From the IMG/VR virus record IMGVR_UViG_3300019863_000052, positions 1 to 28,942 of that record: 28,942 nt of DNA; one strand, given 5' to 3'. Numbering within the stretch: the first letter of the stretch is position 1; every line of letters begins with the position of its first letter. The notes under the pieces were generated by a model. The model had not been told where the DNA came from. It saw only the letters and a program-made list of their open reading frames with translations, and ran no database searches. This document shows, piece by piece, positions 1-7,446 of this stretch. The stretch is from a virus. A program made the translations under genes and the position numbers.

Positions 1-520
1 CGAAGATTCATATATCCAAGATGAATTAAATAAAGAAGATAAAGATGTAGCTACTTTAAGCAAAGATAGTTTAAATACAGTAGATAACAAAACTACTAAC
101 TTTAGTAAGATAAACGATACTGTAAAAACTAATACAAATTCTGTTAATAATATTAATGGTTTTAATCCTAAAGAAGAGATTCCTAAGATTAAGACTAAAA
201 GATCTTTAGGTGATATAACTGGAACTATGATAGCTAAATCTAATGTAGATTCTGTTAAATCTAACAAAGAAACTCAGATACTGGGAGCTAACGGTAATAA
301 GATTCTAGAAGCTATTGCAGGAACTATGGTTAGTTCATTAGCTGTTCAAGAGAAAATGTTAGAACAACTAAATGGAATAAACCAAAGTAATTCTGATATA
401 GTAAGTAAAATAGATGTAGAAAAGAAAGATGTTCCAGCTAATCAGGTTAAAAACAAACCTGTTACTGAGCGTACAAATTTCCCTACTATGCCTGTGGACT
501 TAGCTAGAAAAGCATATTAA
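1..520 (+). CDS. C-terminal part of an unknown protein, 5' end cut by the window edge
   Basis: The reading frame is open from base 2, giving at least 172 residues before the stop at 518-520. The Met codon at 227 has no ribosome site in front and lies inside the open frame, so it is internal. The visible part is rich in Asn, Lys, Thr and Ser with few hydrophobic stretches. It includes a run of short polar segments (residues 1-65) and a weakly repeated I-x-GTM element (ITGTM, then IAGTM about 33 residues later) before a helical stretch with AVQEKMLEQLNGI. It ends DLARKAY and is followed directly by a palindromic terminator. No family recognised; the composition would fit a flexible virion or scaffold-type protein, but that is a guess. 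Confidence 0.75.
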   Translation, partial: EDSYIQDELNKEDKDVATLSKDSLNTVDNKTTNFSKINDTVKTNTNSVNNINGFNPKEEIPKIKTKRSLGDITGTMIAKSNVDSVKSNKETQILGANGNKILEAIAGTMVSSLAVQEKMLEQLNGINQSNSDIVSKIDVEKKDVPANQVKNKPVTERTNFPTMPVDLARKAY

Positions 521-521
521 G

Positions 522-555
522 ATATAGAGTATAGGGATATCCCTATACTCTATAT
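522..555. terminator. 34-base perfect palindrome, two-way terminator between convergent genes
   Basis: The sequence is self-complementary with no spacer, with core TATAGGGATATCCCTATA. It starts just after the rightward partial gene and overlaps the last stop-codon base of the leftward gene at 555-1235. AT-rich flanks supply short U-runs on both sides. It shares its TATAGGGAT core with the palindrome at 9552-9585. Confidence 0.75.
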
Positions 556-1235
556 TATTTTATGTGTTCTATACAAGCTTTTTTATAGCTGTTTAAAGTA
601 ATACTTACATTAGATATTACTCCTAATGGTAATGTATTATATCCTCTACTCTTATTCTTTCTAGATATACCATTTATTTTAGTTTCTAAATCGAATAACT
701 CTGTTTCTAACTCATACTTTCTTTCTACTAAGATAGTATTAAAACAACTTGTATCCATAAAGTTTATTGGTTCATTTAACATATAGTTTATATCGGAATA
801 AGTTTCCCATATATCGTTATAAGTATTTATCAATGTAGTAGCTTTATCGTAAGCTAAATTATAAGCATTAAGTTTTTGAGATAAATTACCATCTGAAACT
901 ATAGTTAAATTTGATTTAACCAATTCCATTTCTGTAACTAAGAATATTTCATTATTAATATTAACTGGATAAAACTTTGTTAATGAATCTATTTTCTTAA
1001 ATGGTAATAAATAATCATATCTATCATCTTGATCTATTACTGGTAAATTAGAATCTATAATAAGTATATTCTCGCAATCCTCTATAGATATACTTTTAGC
1101 ATATTTCTTTAAATATTTTAAAATATCCTTTTCTCTATTACCAGCTATACTTTCTAAACTTTCTCCTGTGTTAGCATTATAAATATCTATAACATTATTA
1201 GTAGCTTTAGCTATATCGAATATACTCTTCGCCAT
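555..1235 (-). CDS. Unknown protein, 226 residues
   Basis: The start at 1235 is supported by a strong ribosome site (AAGAAGGAG) 5-6 bases upstream. The protein is soluble-looking, without signal peptide or membrane segment. The N-terminus (MAKSIFDIAKATNNVIDIYN) is probably helical, residues 35-60 are rich in Lys and Ile, and a Glu-rich helical stretch (VERKYELETELFDLETKI) lies near residues 170-187. It is the last gene of the leftward cluster but is separated from the gene before it by the terminator at 1282-1307, so it needs read-through or a promoter in the roughly 27 bases before its start. It ends inside the palindrome at 522-555. No family recognised. Confidence 0.85.
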   Translation of the reverse strand: MAKSIFDIAKATNNVIDIYNANTGESLESIAGNREKDILKYLKKYAKSISIEDCENILIIDSNLPVIDQDDRYDYLLPFKKIDSLTKFYPVNINNEIFLVTEMELVKSNLTIVSDGNLSQKLNAYNLAYDKATTLINTYNDIWETYSDINYMLNEPINFMDTSCFNTILVERKYELETELFDLETKINGISRKNKSRGYNTLPLGVISNVSITLNSYKKACIEHIK

Positions 1236-1281
1236 TATTTCTCCTTCTTATTTGTTAATCATAAAAAAGAAAAAAGAAACT

Positions 1282-1307
1282 CTAGCAGTACCTATAGGTA
1301 CTGCTAG
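1282..1307 (-). terminator. 26-base palindrome with U-tract, leftward terminator
   Basis: CTAGCAGTACCTA followed directly by its reverse complement, lying immediately after the stop of the leftward gene 1308-1928. On the transcribed strand it is followed by a long T-rich tract (AGTTTCTTTTTTCTTTTTT, down to about 1263). Unlike the other palindromes it lies between two genes of the same direction, so it may attenuate expression of 555-1235. Confidence 0.8.
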
Positions 1308-1928
1308 CTATGGTAAGGTTAAAACTGTTGCACTTTTTTGTCCATGAAATGGATCTGTTTCGTTACATTGTCTATTACTATAAATAAGGTTCCAAATATC
1401 ATTGTCTGTTACCTTAGTGGTTTTATACATATTTAAAACAGAATGTAAAACTTTTAAATATAGATTTGATTTAGTATGGTAGTTTCTTTTACTTACCTCT
1501 ACACCAAATTCTTTAGAAGAAATATCTTTATAGCTAACAAATTTAGTATCTTTATTTAAATCTGTAAATAGTTTTCTAAGTTCTATATCTGACTCTATTT
1601 TAGTTATTACCATATATGTTAATGCAGCACCATAATTCTTTAAACTATATCTAGTTTTTGGTATAGTAGATATATCTTCTTTAGTTAACTTATACTTAGT
1701 AAGTAGTCTAGTAGGATAATTCTTAATAGTTAAATTATCCATAGCCACTCTTAAAGATATCATATCGCCAAACATAGTAGGAAACTTTTTAGTATATCCT
1801 AAAGATAACATTTTACCTAACTTATCATTTACATCACTAATGTTAACTATAGGGAAAGTATCTGTTTCTTTAATTCTCTTAAGAGGATAATTACTTAAGT
1901 TGTTTATTATAGTTTTATTTATTTTCAT
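1308..1928 (-). CDS. Unknown protein, 206 residues
   Basis: The start at 1928 overlaps the end of the upstream gene by 14 bases. The ribosome site (TGAGGTAAAG) lies inside that gene, so translation is probably coupled. The protein is basic and mixed alpha/beta in look, without signal peptide or membrane segment. It contains an LGYTKKFPTMFGDMISLRVA stretch near residues 43-62 and ends in a short polar tail (NETDPFHGQKSATVLTLP). It belongs to a tight group with 1915-2334 and 2324-2767 and is followed by a strong terminator, so it closes that transcription unit. No family recognised. Confidence 0.85.
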   Translation of the reverse strand: MKINKTIINNLSNYPLKRIKETDTFPIVNISDVNDKLGKMLSLGYTKKFPTMFGDMISLRVAMDNLTIKNYPTRLLTKYKLTKEDISTIPKTRYSLKNYGAALTYMVITKIESDIELRKLFTDLNKDTKFVSYKDISSKEFGVEVSKRNYHTKSNLYLKVLHSVLNMYKTTKVTDNDIWNLIYSNRQCNETDPFHGQKSATVLTLP

Positions 1929-2334
1929 GCGACTTTACCTCATTGAGTAATGTTAAGATATCATTAGAGAAAATATCCATAATCAATACTAGATTAGTTA
2001 CTCTATTAAATTTCTCTTCTAGTTCTATCTCTATGTTATTATCATCTGACCAAGTCTTTAAGTCTTTAAGTGTGTCTTCTGATATGAAAGTTTCTTCCAC
2101 TTCTAGTATTTTACACTTTATATCAAAGAACATAACTAGGTCAGGTAATAAAGCTTGAACTGTTTCTTTGTTATCTTTATCTACCTCCATATCCATCTCT
2201 TTGAAACTCTTTAAGATAGCGTGTGTTTTAATAGTAATAATTTCATTTATGACTAATGTCATTTCATTTTTACCATACTTAACTATCATATCTTTAAAAA
2301 TACTTAATAATTTATTTGTATTATTATTTTCCAT
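1915..2334 (-). CDS. Unknown acidic helical protein, 139 residues
   Basis: The start at 2334 overlaps the preceding gene by 11 bases and uses GAGG inside its end. The protein looks almost wholly helical and acidic. A Lys-rich first helix (residues 6-20) is followed by a Glu/Asp-rich middle (EEKF and similar near residues 105-109) and a hydrophobic C-terminal helix (LVLIMDIFSNDILTLL, 115-130). No membrane anchor is evident. It is co-transcribed with its neighbours on both sides. No family recognised; size and helical content would suit a small phage regulatory or binding protein, but nothing proves that. Confidence 0.85.
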   Translation of the reverse strand: MENNNTNKLLSIFKDMIVKYGKNEMTLVINEIITIKTHAILKSFKEMDMEVDKDNKETVQALLPDLVMFFDIKCKILEVEETFISEDTLKDLKTWSDDNNIEIELEEKFNRVTNLVLIMDIFSNDILTLLNEVKSHENK

Positions 2335-2767
2335 TGTTATTTTCCTCTACTTCTTTATTTAATATATCTACTATATCTTCAGTAACTTCTTCCCCAAATC
2401 CATCTGTAGATACTGTATGCGTTGAAGTTCTATTATTAGCATGTGTAAGGGTGATAGTGATATCTAATCTTTTTACATTTAAAACATTGAATAATAAATC
2501 TACTAATGTCTTAACTGTCATGTTAGTAGCAGTAACTCTATTCACTACAGCTGACCTTAATGTACTCACAGTTACTTTAGAAGCATCTTCTTTATCTTTA
2601 ACTAACTTTGATATCTCTTTATTAACATGTCCGTTAATAAGATGCATAAGAGCTTTATCTAAGTTATTCTCTTTTATAGCTTTACGCCATAGTAAGGCTA
2701 ACAGACCGCCTTCTGACCTAGCTACACTAAACTTATTGACATCTATTTTGTTTGTCTTTGTTGCCAT
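2324..2767 (-). CDS. Unknown protein, 147 residues
   Basis: The start at 2767 follows an AAAGGA ribosome site. It is the first gene of a three-gene overlapping group running left to 1308. The N-terminal half is helical and basic (SEGGLLALLWRKAIKENNLD near residues 18-37). The middle is Val/Thr-rich (VTVSTLRSAVVNRVTATNMTV, roughly 65-85) and the tail is acidic (VEENNNGK end). The 82 bases upstream hold two copies of an ATAACCATA motif that may be promoter elements. No family recognised. Confidence 0.85.
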   Translation of the reverse strand: MATKTNKIDVNKFSVARSEGGLLALLWRKAIKENNLDKALMHLINGHVNKEISKLVKDKEDASKVTVSTLRSAVVNRVTATNMTVKTLVDLLFNVLNVKRLDITITLTHANNRTSTHTVSTDGFGEEVTEDIVDILNKEVEENNNGK

Positions 2768-2849
2768 TTTATTCCTTTTGTTACAGTTATTTAATCACTG
2801 TGGTTTATTTGCATAGTATGGTTATACTAGCTATTTTAATAATATATGG
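2768..2849 (-). promoter_or_regulatory. Leader of the three-gene cluster, with two ATAACCATA repeats
   Basis: Read leftward, the leader begins at the end of gene 2850-3320 with ATAACCATATATTA (2840-2853), followed 28 bases later by a second ATAACCATA (2817-2825). The long form recurs at 7996-8009 in front of another leftward operon. An A/T-rich stretch and an AAAGGA ribosome site follow. Promoter role is inferred from repetition and position only. Confidence 0.4.
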
Positions 2850-3320
2850 TTATGGTAATTTACAATATTCTTCATATAGTTTATTTACTATACTAGTTAT
2901 GTTATTTATGTGGGGTCTAAGCTTATTACCATTAGCTCCTATTTTAGGATGGTGTAATCCTTTTATTAATACTTGTTCTAACAAAATAAGTTCTCTAGCT
3001 CGTTCTAACCATCTAAGTATATCATCATTACTAGTAAGATAACCATTATTAGATAACCAATACCTTAACTTTATATTTACATTATTATGTAAGCTTATTG
3101 TAGGTATGTCTAAATACTCTACAGTTACCTTACTTATATCAAAATCAGATAATGAAATATAATGTTCAACTATATTATTTTTTGGTGTATTTATGTATAT
3201 ATTTTTAGTTCTTAATGTTTCAATCTTATTTACATTTTCTTTAAGTATATCAATTTTATCTATACTTGTAAGTTCTTTATTAAAAAAGTCATTATATTTT
3301 TTAATTAGAAAATCAAACAT
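2850..3320 (-). CDS. Unknown protein, 156 residues
   Basis: The start at 3320 has a clear AAAGGAG ribosome site. The protein begins with a basic helical stretch (MFDFLIKKYNDFFNKEL). A beta-looking middle (residues 43-85) follows, then a helical end with a Trp/Arg-rich element (DILRWLERARELILLEQVLI near 100-119) and a Gly/Asn turn (GANGNKLR). There is no signal peptide or membrane segment. It is divergent from 3407-3850 and separated by 82 bases from the next leftward gene, which has its own candidate promoter. No family recognised. Confidence 0.85.
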   Translation of the reverse strand: MFDFLIKKYNDFFNKELTSIDKIDILKENVNKIETLRTKNIYINTPKNNIVEHYISLSDFDISKVTVEYLDIPTISLHNNVNIKLRYWLSNNGYLTSNDDILRWLERARELILLEQVLIKGLHHPKIGANGNKLRPHINNITSIVNKLYEEYCKLP

Positions 3321-3375
3321 ATTTCTCCTTTCAGTATCTTATATCAAATATACAATCCATATGGAAGTTTTACTG

Positions 3376-3394
3376 TTTAATTGATAAATTTAAA
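3376..3394 (+). promoter_or_regulatory. Candidate promoter motif TTTAATTGATAAATTTAAA
   Basis: It lies about 12 bases before the start of 3407-3850, in the 86-base divergent gap. A near copy (ATTAATTGAATAATTTAAAT, 10491-10510 on the minus strand) stands at a similar distance from 9588-10475. No good host -35/-10 pair is evident, so a phage-specific element is more likely. Confidence 0.35.
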
Positions 3395-3406
3395 CAGGAG
3401 ATACAA

Positions 3407-3850
3407 ATGAGTGATATAGTAGAAATTAATACTGATTTAGAAGATGATTCAATAAGTGTATTTACAGATGAAGATCAGGATACATTAGACTTTACACAGA
3501 ATATGCGTAAGAACTTAGTACTAAATATGACTAAAGAAAAACTACCTAAAGATATAGGTAGTGTTAGAGTTCTTAATGAACTATTAGGAAGTATGGATGG
3601 TCAAGTTACAGATAAAACTAAAATTAAACTTAATGCTAATAAAAATGCTGATGATAGTAAGCATAAAGAAGCTATGTTATCTGCGTTAACTAATATAGAT
3701 AGAGAAACTGGTAAAGCTAGAACTGGTAGTCTAGAACTAGAAGATGAATATATACCTTTAGACTTAGTTCCTGGAGAAACATCTACTAATAAAATAGAGT
3801 TAGATTACGAGGAAATAATGGATGCTTTAGTTATAGATGATGAAGATTAG
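3407..3850 (+). CDS. Unknown strongly acidic protein, 147 residues
   Basis: The start has an AGGAG ribosome site 7 bases upstream. About a quarter of the residues are Asp or Glu, concentrated at both ends: the N-terminus to residue 25 and the last 40 residues, finishing IDDED. A Lys-rich, probably helical middle (residues 70-90, TDKTKIKLNANKNADDSKHK) is followed by a hydrophobic helix. It is first in a rightward operon with a probable virion protein (12 bases downstream) and RuvC. Acidic proteins of this size next to structural genes are common in large phages, but no specific family is recognised. Confidence 0.85.
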   Translation: MSDIVEINTDLEDDSISVFTDEDQDTLDFTQNMRKNLVLNMTKEKLPKDIGSVRVLNELLGSMDGQVTDKTKIKLNANKNADDSKHKEAMLSALTNIDRETGKARTGSLELEDEYIPLDLVPGETSTNKIELDYEEIMDALVIDDED

Positions 3851-3862
3851 AAAGGATATATA

Positions 3863-4681
3863 ATGTTATTAACATCACAAAGAACAATGTATGCTAGTAA
3901 ATTAGATTTATGTCAAAAATTTAATGTACCTTATGTTATAAATAGTAATACTACTCTTAATGAGAAGTTTGATATAGAAATAGATAAAGAACTACCTAAT
4001 GATACTTATCCTTATTTACAATACATGGCTATTGGTACGGGCGGTGTATTTCTAAATGATAGTTTAGATGGATTAAACATATCTAAACACGGACCTATGG
4101 ATGGTGCGTTGTTTGAACATATACCATTTATCATAAGAGAACCTGATAAAGATTTAGTTCCAGCTCAGAGAGAAAAATATAGGCTTCGTAAAGAAGAAGT
4201 TATAAATGGAGTTCCATACATTTGTTATTATCTTAAAGAGTTAGATAATATAAGAGTTGAAGATAACTTCTATTCAGTAAGTACTGTGAATGAAAGATCC
4301 TCTATGGCGTTATATAATACTAATAACTCTAAGATACTTAATCCAGAACCTAGACACACTATGAAAGACCATATAGATGTAGAGAGTAACTCATACGCAG
4401 CTATCGTAGCTAAGGTAGATGTAAGTCTATCTGACGATGAGTTAGAAGAGATAAATCAAAATATGATTATTATGTATGGTGAAGATAATACTAAATACTT
4501 AAGTGAGATAGCTTTATGTAGTGGATTAGATATAACTACAGAAGAGGGTTATTTAGAAACTATATGTTCGCAAACTATGTTTTTTGTAGATATTGAATTT
4601 AAAGTGTCTGATTCCTTAAAGAATAATGTAGCTTTTAATAAAGCTATAGAGTTAAGTGGTATGGAACCAGATGTATTATGA
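3863..4681 (+). CDS. Probable phage virion (structural) protein, 272 residues
   Basis: The start is preceded by AAAGGA. The core shows an aromatic/glycine segment YLQYMAIGTGG (residues 51-61), then ALFEHIPFIIREPDKDL (82-98), then a basic YRLRKEE element and an aromatic ICYYLKELD. From memory, this order (Y-x-IG-x-GG, LF-x-x-IPF, DL, YRLR, YYLK) is shared by a conserved structural protein of large myoviruses, possibly tail or baseplate, but I cannot confirm the name. The C-terminal third is acidic. Its stop overlaps the RuvC start (ATGA), so the two are translationally coupled. The protein is soluble with no signal peptide. Confidence 0.7.
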   Translation: MLLTSQRTMYASKLDLCQKFNVPYVINSNTTLNEKFDIEIDKELPNDTYPYLQYMAIGTGGVFLNDSLDGLNISKHGPMDGALFEHIPFIIREPDKDLVPAQREKYRLRKEEVINGVPYICYYLKELDNIRVEDNFYSVSTVNERSSMALYNTNNSKILNPEPRHTMKDHIDVESNSYAAIVAKVDVSLSDDELEEINQNMIIMYGEDNTKYLSEIALCSGLDITTEEGYLETICSQTMFFVDIEFKVSDSLKNNVAFNKAIELSGMEPDVL

Positions 4682-5241
4682 TGGATAAGAAAAATACTAT
4701 AAACATTTTAAGTATAGATCCAGGTGCTAACTGCGGAGTTACTATCTTTACTATCAATATACATACTTTAGAAATAGTTGGTATAGAAAGCATATTATTA
4801 TTGTTAAATAATTATGTTAATAAAGATGATACTAAAGATAACATGAATTTTAGATTAAAAGTATTACATAAAAGAATAGTGGGTATTGTTAAGGAATATG
4901 ATATAAGGTTACTAGCTATAGAGAATGCTTTCTTGAATAGTAGATTTCCTAAAGCCGTAATGCAACTATCACAATATATAAGCACTATAGAGTTAGCCTG
5001 TAATGAAGTGAATAAATTTATTAGGATATATAAATACCAACCTACTGTTATTAAAAAACGAATAGGTGCTGGAGGAGGAGCTAACAAAGATGGAATGACT
5101 TCAGCTATAAATAGTATAAAAGATATCACTAAATTTGTAAATCCTTTAAATATGACGGAACATCAAGTAGATTCCATAGCTATAGGTTATTTAGCTATAA
5201 CAGATATCAGAGATAATCCAGCTATATTGATTTTACTATAA
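4678..5241 (+). CDS. RuvC-like Holliday junction resolvase, 187 residues
   Basis: The RNase H-fold nuclease signature is clear: SIDPGANCGVTIF places the first catalytic Asp at D14, AIENAF gives Glu at E82, and the C-terminal EHQVDSIAIGYLA gives H162 and D165, matching the HxxDAxA element of RuvC. A Lys/Gly-rich KKRIGAGGGANKDG stretch (126-138) corresponds to the DNA-contact region. The length is normal for RuvC. In phages such enzymes resolve branched DNA before packaging. The start overlaps the previous gene by 4 bases (ATGA); a second Met codon follows at once, so the exact start may be 4678 or 4681. A two-way terminator follows the stop. Confidence 0.88.
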   Translation: MMDKKNTINILSIDPGANCGVTIFTINIHTLEIVGIESILLLLNNYVNKDDTKDNMNFRLKVLHKRIVGIVKEYDIRLLAIENAFLNSRFPKAVMQLSQYISTIELACNEVNKFIRIYKYQPTVIKKRIGAGGGANKDGMTSAINSIKDITKFVNPLNMTEHQVDSIAIGYLAITDIRDNPAILILL

Positions 5242-5257
5242 AGAAAAAAGAAACTTA

Positions 5258-5287
5258 AGATACTGTACTCCTAGGAGTACAGTATCT
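5258..5287. terminator. 30-base perfect palindrome, two-way terminator
   Basis: AGATACTGTACTCCT followed directly by its reverse complement, between convergent RuvC and the small frameshifted gene; it overlaps the latter's last two bases. On the leftward strand it is followed by a T-rich run (AAGTTTCTTTTTTCTTT), so it should work best for that direction. Confidence 0.78.
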
Positions 5288-5554
5288 ATATTTCATGATT
5301 TAAACCAATGTAATAAGCAGTAACTAAAAGACTGTCTCTTTCTCTTGATTTAATATTTAAACTATGACTATCACCAAAGCAATCTATTTCTAAATTACCT
5401 GCTTTAGTTTAATAAATTTACAAAATCCTGCACCTAATACTTTCTTAGCATTTAAAGCTTGAACCATATCTTTATGAGAATTAGTAGATGGAAATACTAG
5501 TACTTCCTCTCCACCGTTATCTTCATAAACTATATACTTTAACTTTTCTAACAT
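5286..5554 (-). pseudogene. Small conserved-looking phage gene broken by a single-base frameshift
   Basis: An ATG at 5554, overlapping the end of the dUTPase gene by 7 bases, opens 54 codons (MLEKLKYIVYEDNGGEEVLV and on) to a stop at 5390-5392. In the -1 frame the protein continues from about 5408 as KAGNLEIDCFGDSHSL, ending GLNHEI at 5286. Adding one A to the AAA at 5408-5411 (minus strand) would give a single protein of about 89 residues with the join FCKFIK-TKAGNLEI. The style (VFP near the start, GFCKF in the middle, CFGDSHSL then SR) recalls a small phage protein family seen from memory. No good slippery heptamer is present. It may be a true mutation or a homopolymer error; the mirrored arm has the same lesion. 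Confidence 0.72.
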
Positions 5555-6780
5555 ATATACTCGTTTTCTACATGCTCTATCTCATTTAGGTCTATATCAT
5601 AAGCATCATCTTCTTGGTCAAACATAGTTACATAAATATCATGTTCATCACACTTGATACTAGATACTGTACCTACCCATTCGTTAGAATCGCCATTTTG
5701 TTTAGATATAAATCTATTATTTAATTTACTATATTTTATAACCTCTATTATCTTATGTATATCATACTTAGAAGTATATTCTTTGTAAGAGTCTTTAGAT
5801 ACAACATTAGGATTTATAAAGTTATATATTTCTTTCATTTCGTTATAAAGATTTACATTGAACTTATTATCCACTGTAAGTAACTCTATCATAATTAAAT
5901 TATCTTCTAATCCAAACCATGTCTTAACATACTCACCGCTAGAGTAACCAAAATCTTGTCTAAATTTATTTAGTACTTGTTTACCTCTATATAAATTATA
6001 TAAAGGTGTTATGTCTTCACCATATAATTTGTTATGTAAAGTAAAGAAGCTTTCTACTAATCTTTTAGTAGTTCTTTCTTTTATAACTGAATCATATTCT
6101 TTTAACTCTTCTTCGTAAGATACGGATACTAGTTTCTTAGAAGCTTTGATTATCTCTGCAACACTATTTGTTTGCATTTTACTTTCGCCAATAGAGAACA
6201 TAACAGAAAGTATTAAGCTAGTAGCTTTTCCTATATTACCTTTACAATCTATAAGTACTTGAGCCATTACGAAATGCCATGCATCTACTAGCTCTACATG
6301 TAGATTAACGATATCATGCTCTTTATGTATATCTTTCCAATGTTTCCAGTTTAGAGAGTCTATAAGCTCATTCACTTCCATACCTATACATAGTTTAAAA
6401 TCTATGAACCTATTTTTGTTAGTTATTCCCTCTAACCATTGTTTACCATTAGTATCATAATTTAATTCAGATTGTAGAGTTAACATTTCAGTTATGTGTT
6501 CTGTAACTGTTTCTAGATTTAGTTTATCTGAATAGATACAGACATCTATAATAGTTTTGTTAGTATATTTAACTTTGTAATCTTCTAGGTACGCTAGTAT
6601 TTTACCTAACTCTTCTTCATCTTCTTTAGATAAATTAACTTTTAACATATACTCATTAAGTATACCCTCTAAATCTCTAGCCATAATGAAGCTAGTATCT
6701 TTTTTATTTAATATAATCTCGCCAATTTCTAGATCTCTACTTAACATTGTAGCTAATTCTAACATTTTATTTTTACTCAT
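5548..6780 (-). CDS. Dimeric all-alpha dUTPase (dUTP diphosphatase) with N- and C-terminal extensions, 410 residues
   Basis: Hydrolyses dUTP to dUMP and pyrophosphate, keeping uracil out of DNA and supplying dTMP synthesis. The metal-binding pairs are visible: GMEVNELIDS gives E135 and E138, VELVDAWHF gives E163 and D166, with WKHWK between them. Downstream, GKQVLNKFRQDFGY (266-279) and KTWFGLEDN (286-294) complete the family pattern. From memory this matches the Campylobacter jejuni dUTPase closely. The family is usually about 230-270 residues, so residues 1-90 (helical, acidic) and about 325-410 (ending in a beta-like NEWVGTVSSI part and acidic tail) are extra. The ribosome site is AAGGATAAG. 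The HD gene ends 12 bases upstream. dCTPase activity cannot be excluded. Confidence 0.88.
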   Translation of the reverse strand: MSKNKMLELATMLSRDLEIGEIILNKKDTSFIMARDLEGILNEYMLKVNLSKEDEEELGKILAYLEDYKVKYTNKTIIDVCIYSDKLNLETVTEHITEMLTLQSELNYDTNGKQWLEGITNKNRFIDFKLCIGMEVNELIDSLNWKHWKDIHKEHDIVNLHVELVDAWHFVMAQVLIDCKGNIGKATSLILSVMFSIGESKMQTNSVAEIIKASKKLVSVSYEEELKEYDSVIKERTTKRLVESFFTLHNKLYGEDITPLYNLYRGKQVLNKFRQDFGYSSGEYVKTWFGLEDNLIMIELLTVDNKFNVNLYNEMKEIYNFINPNVVSKDSYKEYTSKYDIHKIIEVIKYSKLNNRFISKQNGDSNEWVGTVSSIKCDEHDIYVTMFDQEDDAYDIDLNEIEHVENEYIC

Positions 6781-6791
6781 AACACTTATCC

Positions 6792-7442
6792 TTATTTTAG
6801 TTTACTTTTTATTATTTTATTTACTTCGCCAAGTGTTAAGTTATCTATATCTGCATATAGTTTTTCTAACTCTCCACCTTTCCATTTTATATACAGGTCA
6901 GGGTATTTAACATATCCTACTCTACCGAACTTTTCATGCATATGTTTATATACATCAAACACCACTTCATCGTGTTTCTTTATATCTATGCTAGGCGTAA
7001 GAGGATATTTAGCTTTATTGATATTAAATAGATAACTTCTAACTACCATATCTTCTAAATTTATATTACCTCTATCTGCACTAGCTAGTATTTCTGATAA
7101 CAATGAATAATAACTTCCTTTATGACTAGCTCTATGCTCCCTTACAGCCATAGCTATATCTAATCTATCTCTTTGTTCTATATTTTCAAAAAATATATCA
7201 GAAGAATTCATGGCGTAGTTATACGCTAAAGTGTGATGATTATCTCTATCAACATTACTGAACATATCATGAATATAAACAGCTAATAAAAGATGTTCTT
7301 TATTAACATCTAATTTTAGATCATCTACTATAGTTAAAGCATTATCAGCTACTTCTCTAATATGTAATATATCGTGAGCTTTATCTGTATGTTGATAACA
7401 ATGACCATATGTCTTTTCTAAGCTTTGTTTAAAACATAACAT
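6792..7442 (-). CDS. HD-domain phosphohydrolase, 216 residues
   Basis: The metal-binding pattern of the HD superfamily is seen in order: H27 (DILHIREVA), H58-D59 (AVYIHDMF), H103 (VREHRASH) and D122 (ASADRG). Extra His residues near 69-70 may help bind metal or substrate. Such proteins remove phosphate or pyrophosphate from nucleotides or cyclic nucleotides; the substrate cannot be read from the sequence. It lies between an unknown gene (4-base gap upstream) and dUTPase (12-base gap downstream), so a role in nucleotide pools is the natural guess. Destruction of a signalling nucleotide is a second possibility. The ribosome site is weak, which suggests coupling to the gene upstream. Confidence 0.82.
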   Translation of the reverse strand: MLCFKQSLEKTYGHCYQHTDKAHDILHIREVADNALTIVDDLKLDVNKEHLLLAVYIHDMFSNVDRDNHHTLAYNYAMNSSDIFFENIEQRDRLDIAMAVREHRASHKGSYYSLLSEILASADRGNINLEDMVVRSYLFNINKAKYPLTPSIDIKKHDEVVFDVYKHMHEKFGRVGYVKYPDLYIKWKGGELEKLYADIDNLTLGEVNKIIKSKLK

Positions 7443-7446
7443 CTTA

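Noticed and set aside
284-302. Shared GAGCTAAYGGTAATAAG stretch (GANGNK) in the first gene and in 2850-3320
   Set aside because: Only about 17 bases inside two unrelated coding frames in AT-rich DNA; no further similarity on either side.
227-520. Met at 227 as the real start of the first gene
   Set aside because: The frame is open from base 2 and no ribosome site precedes 227; codon use upstream is like the rest of the gene.
2316-2816. Rightward open frame of 166 codons opposite gene 2324-2767
   Set aside because: It is antisense to a well-formed gene with a good ribosome site, has none itself and gives a Ser/Leu/Phe-rich product typical of a shadow frame.
4812-5129. Leftward open frame of 105 codons opposite RuvC
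   Set aside because: It lies wholly inside the RuvC gene, whose catalytic motifs are clear; no ribosome site.
5386-5415. Programmed -1 ribosomal frameshift in the small gene
   Set aside because: No X-XXY-YYZ slippery heptamer or stable downstream hairpin at a proper distance; a single missing A in a short A run is simpler.
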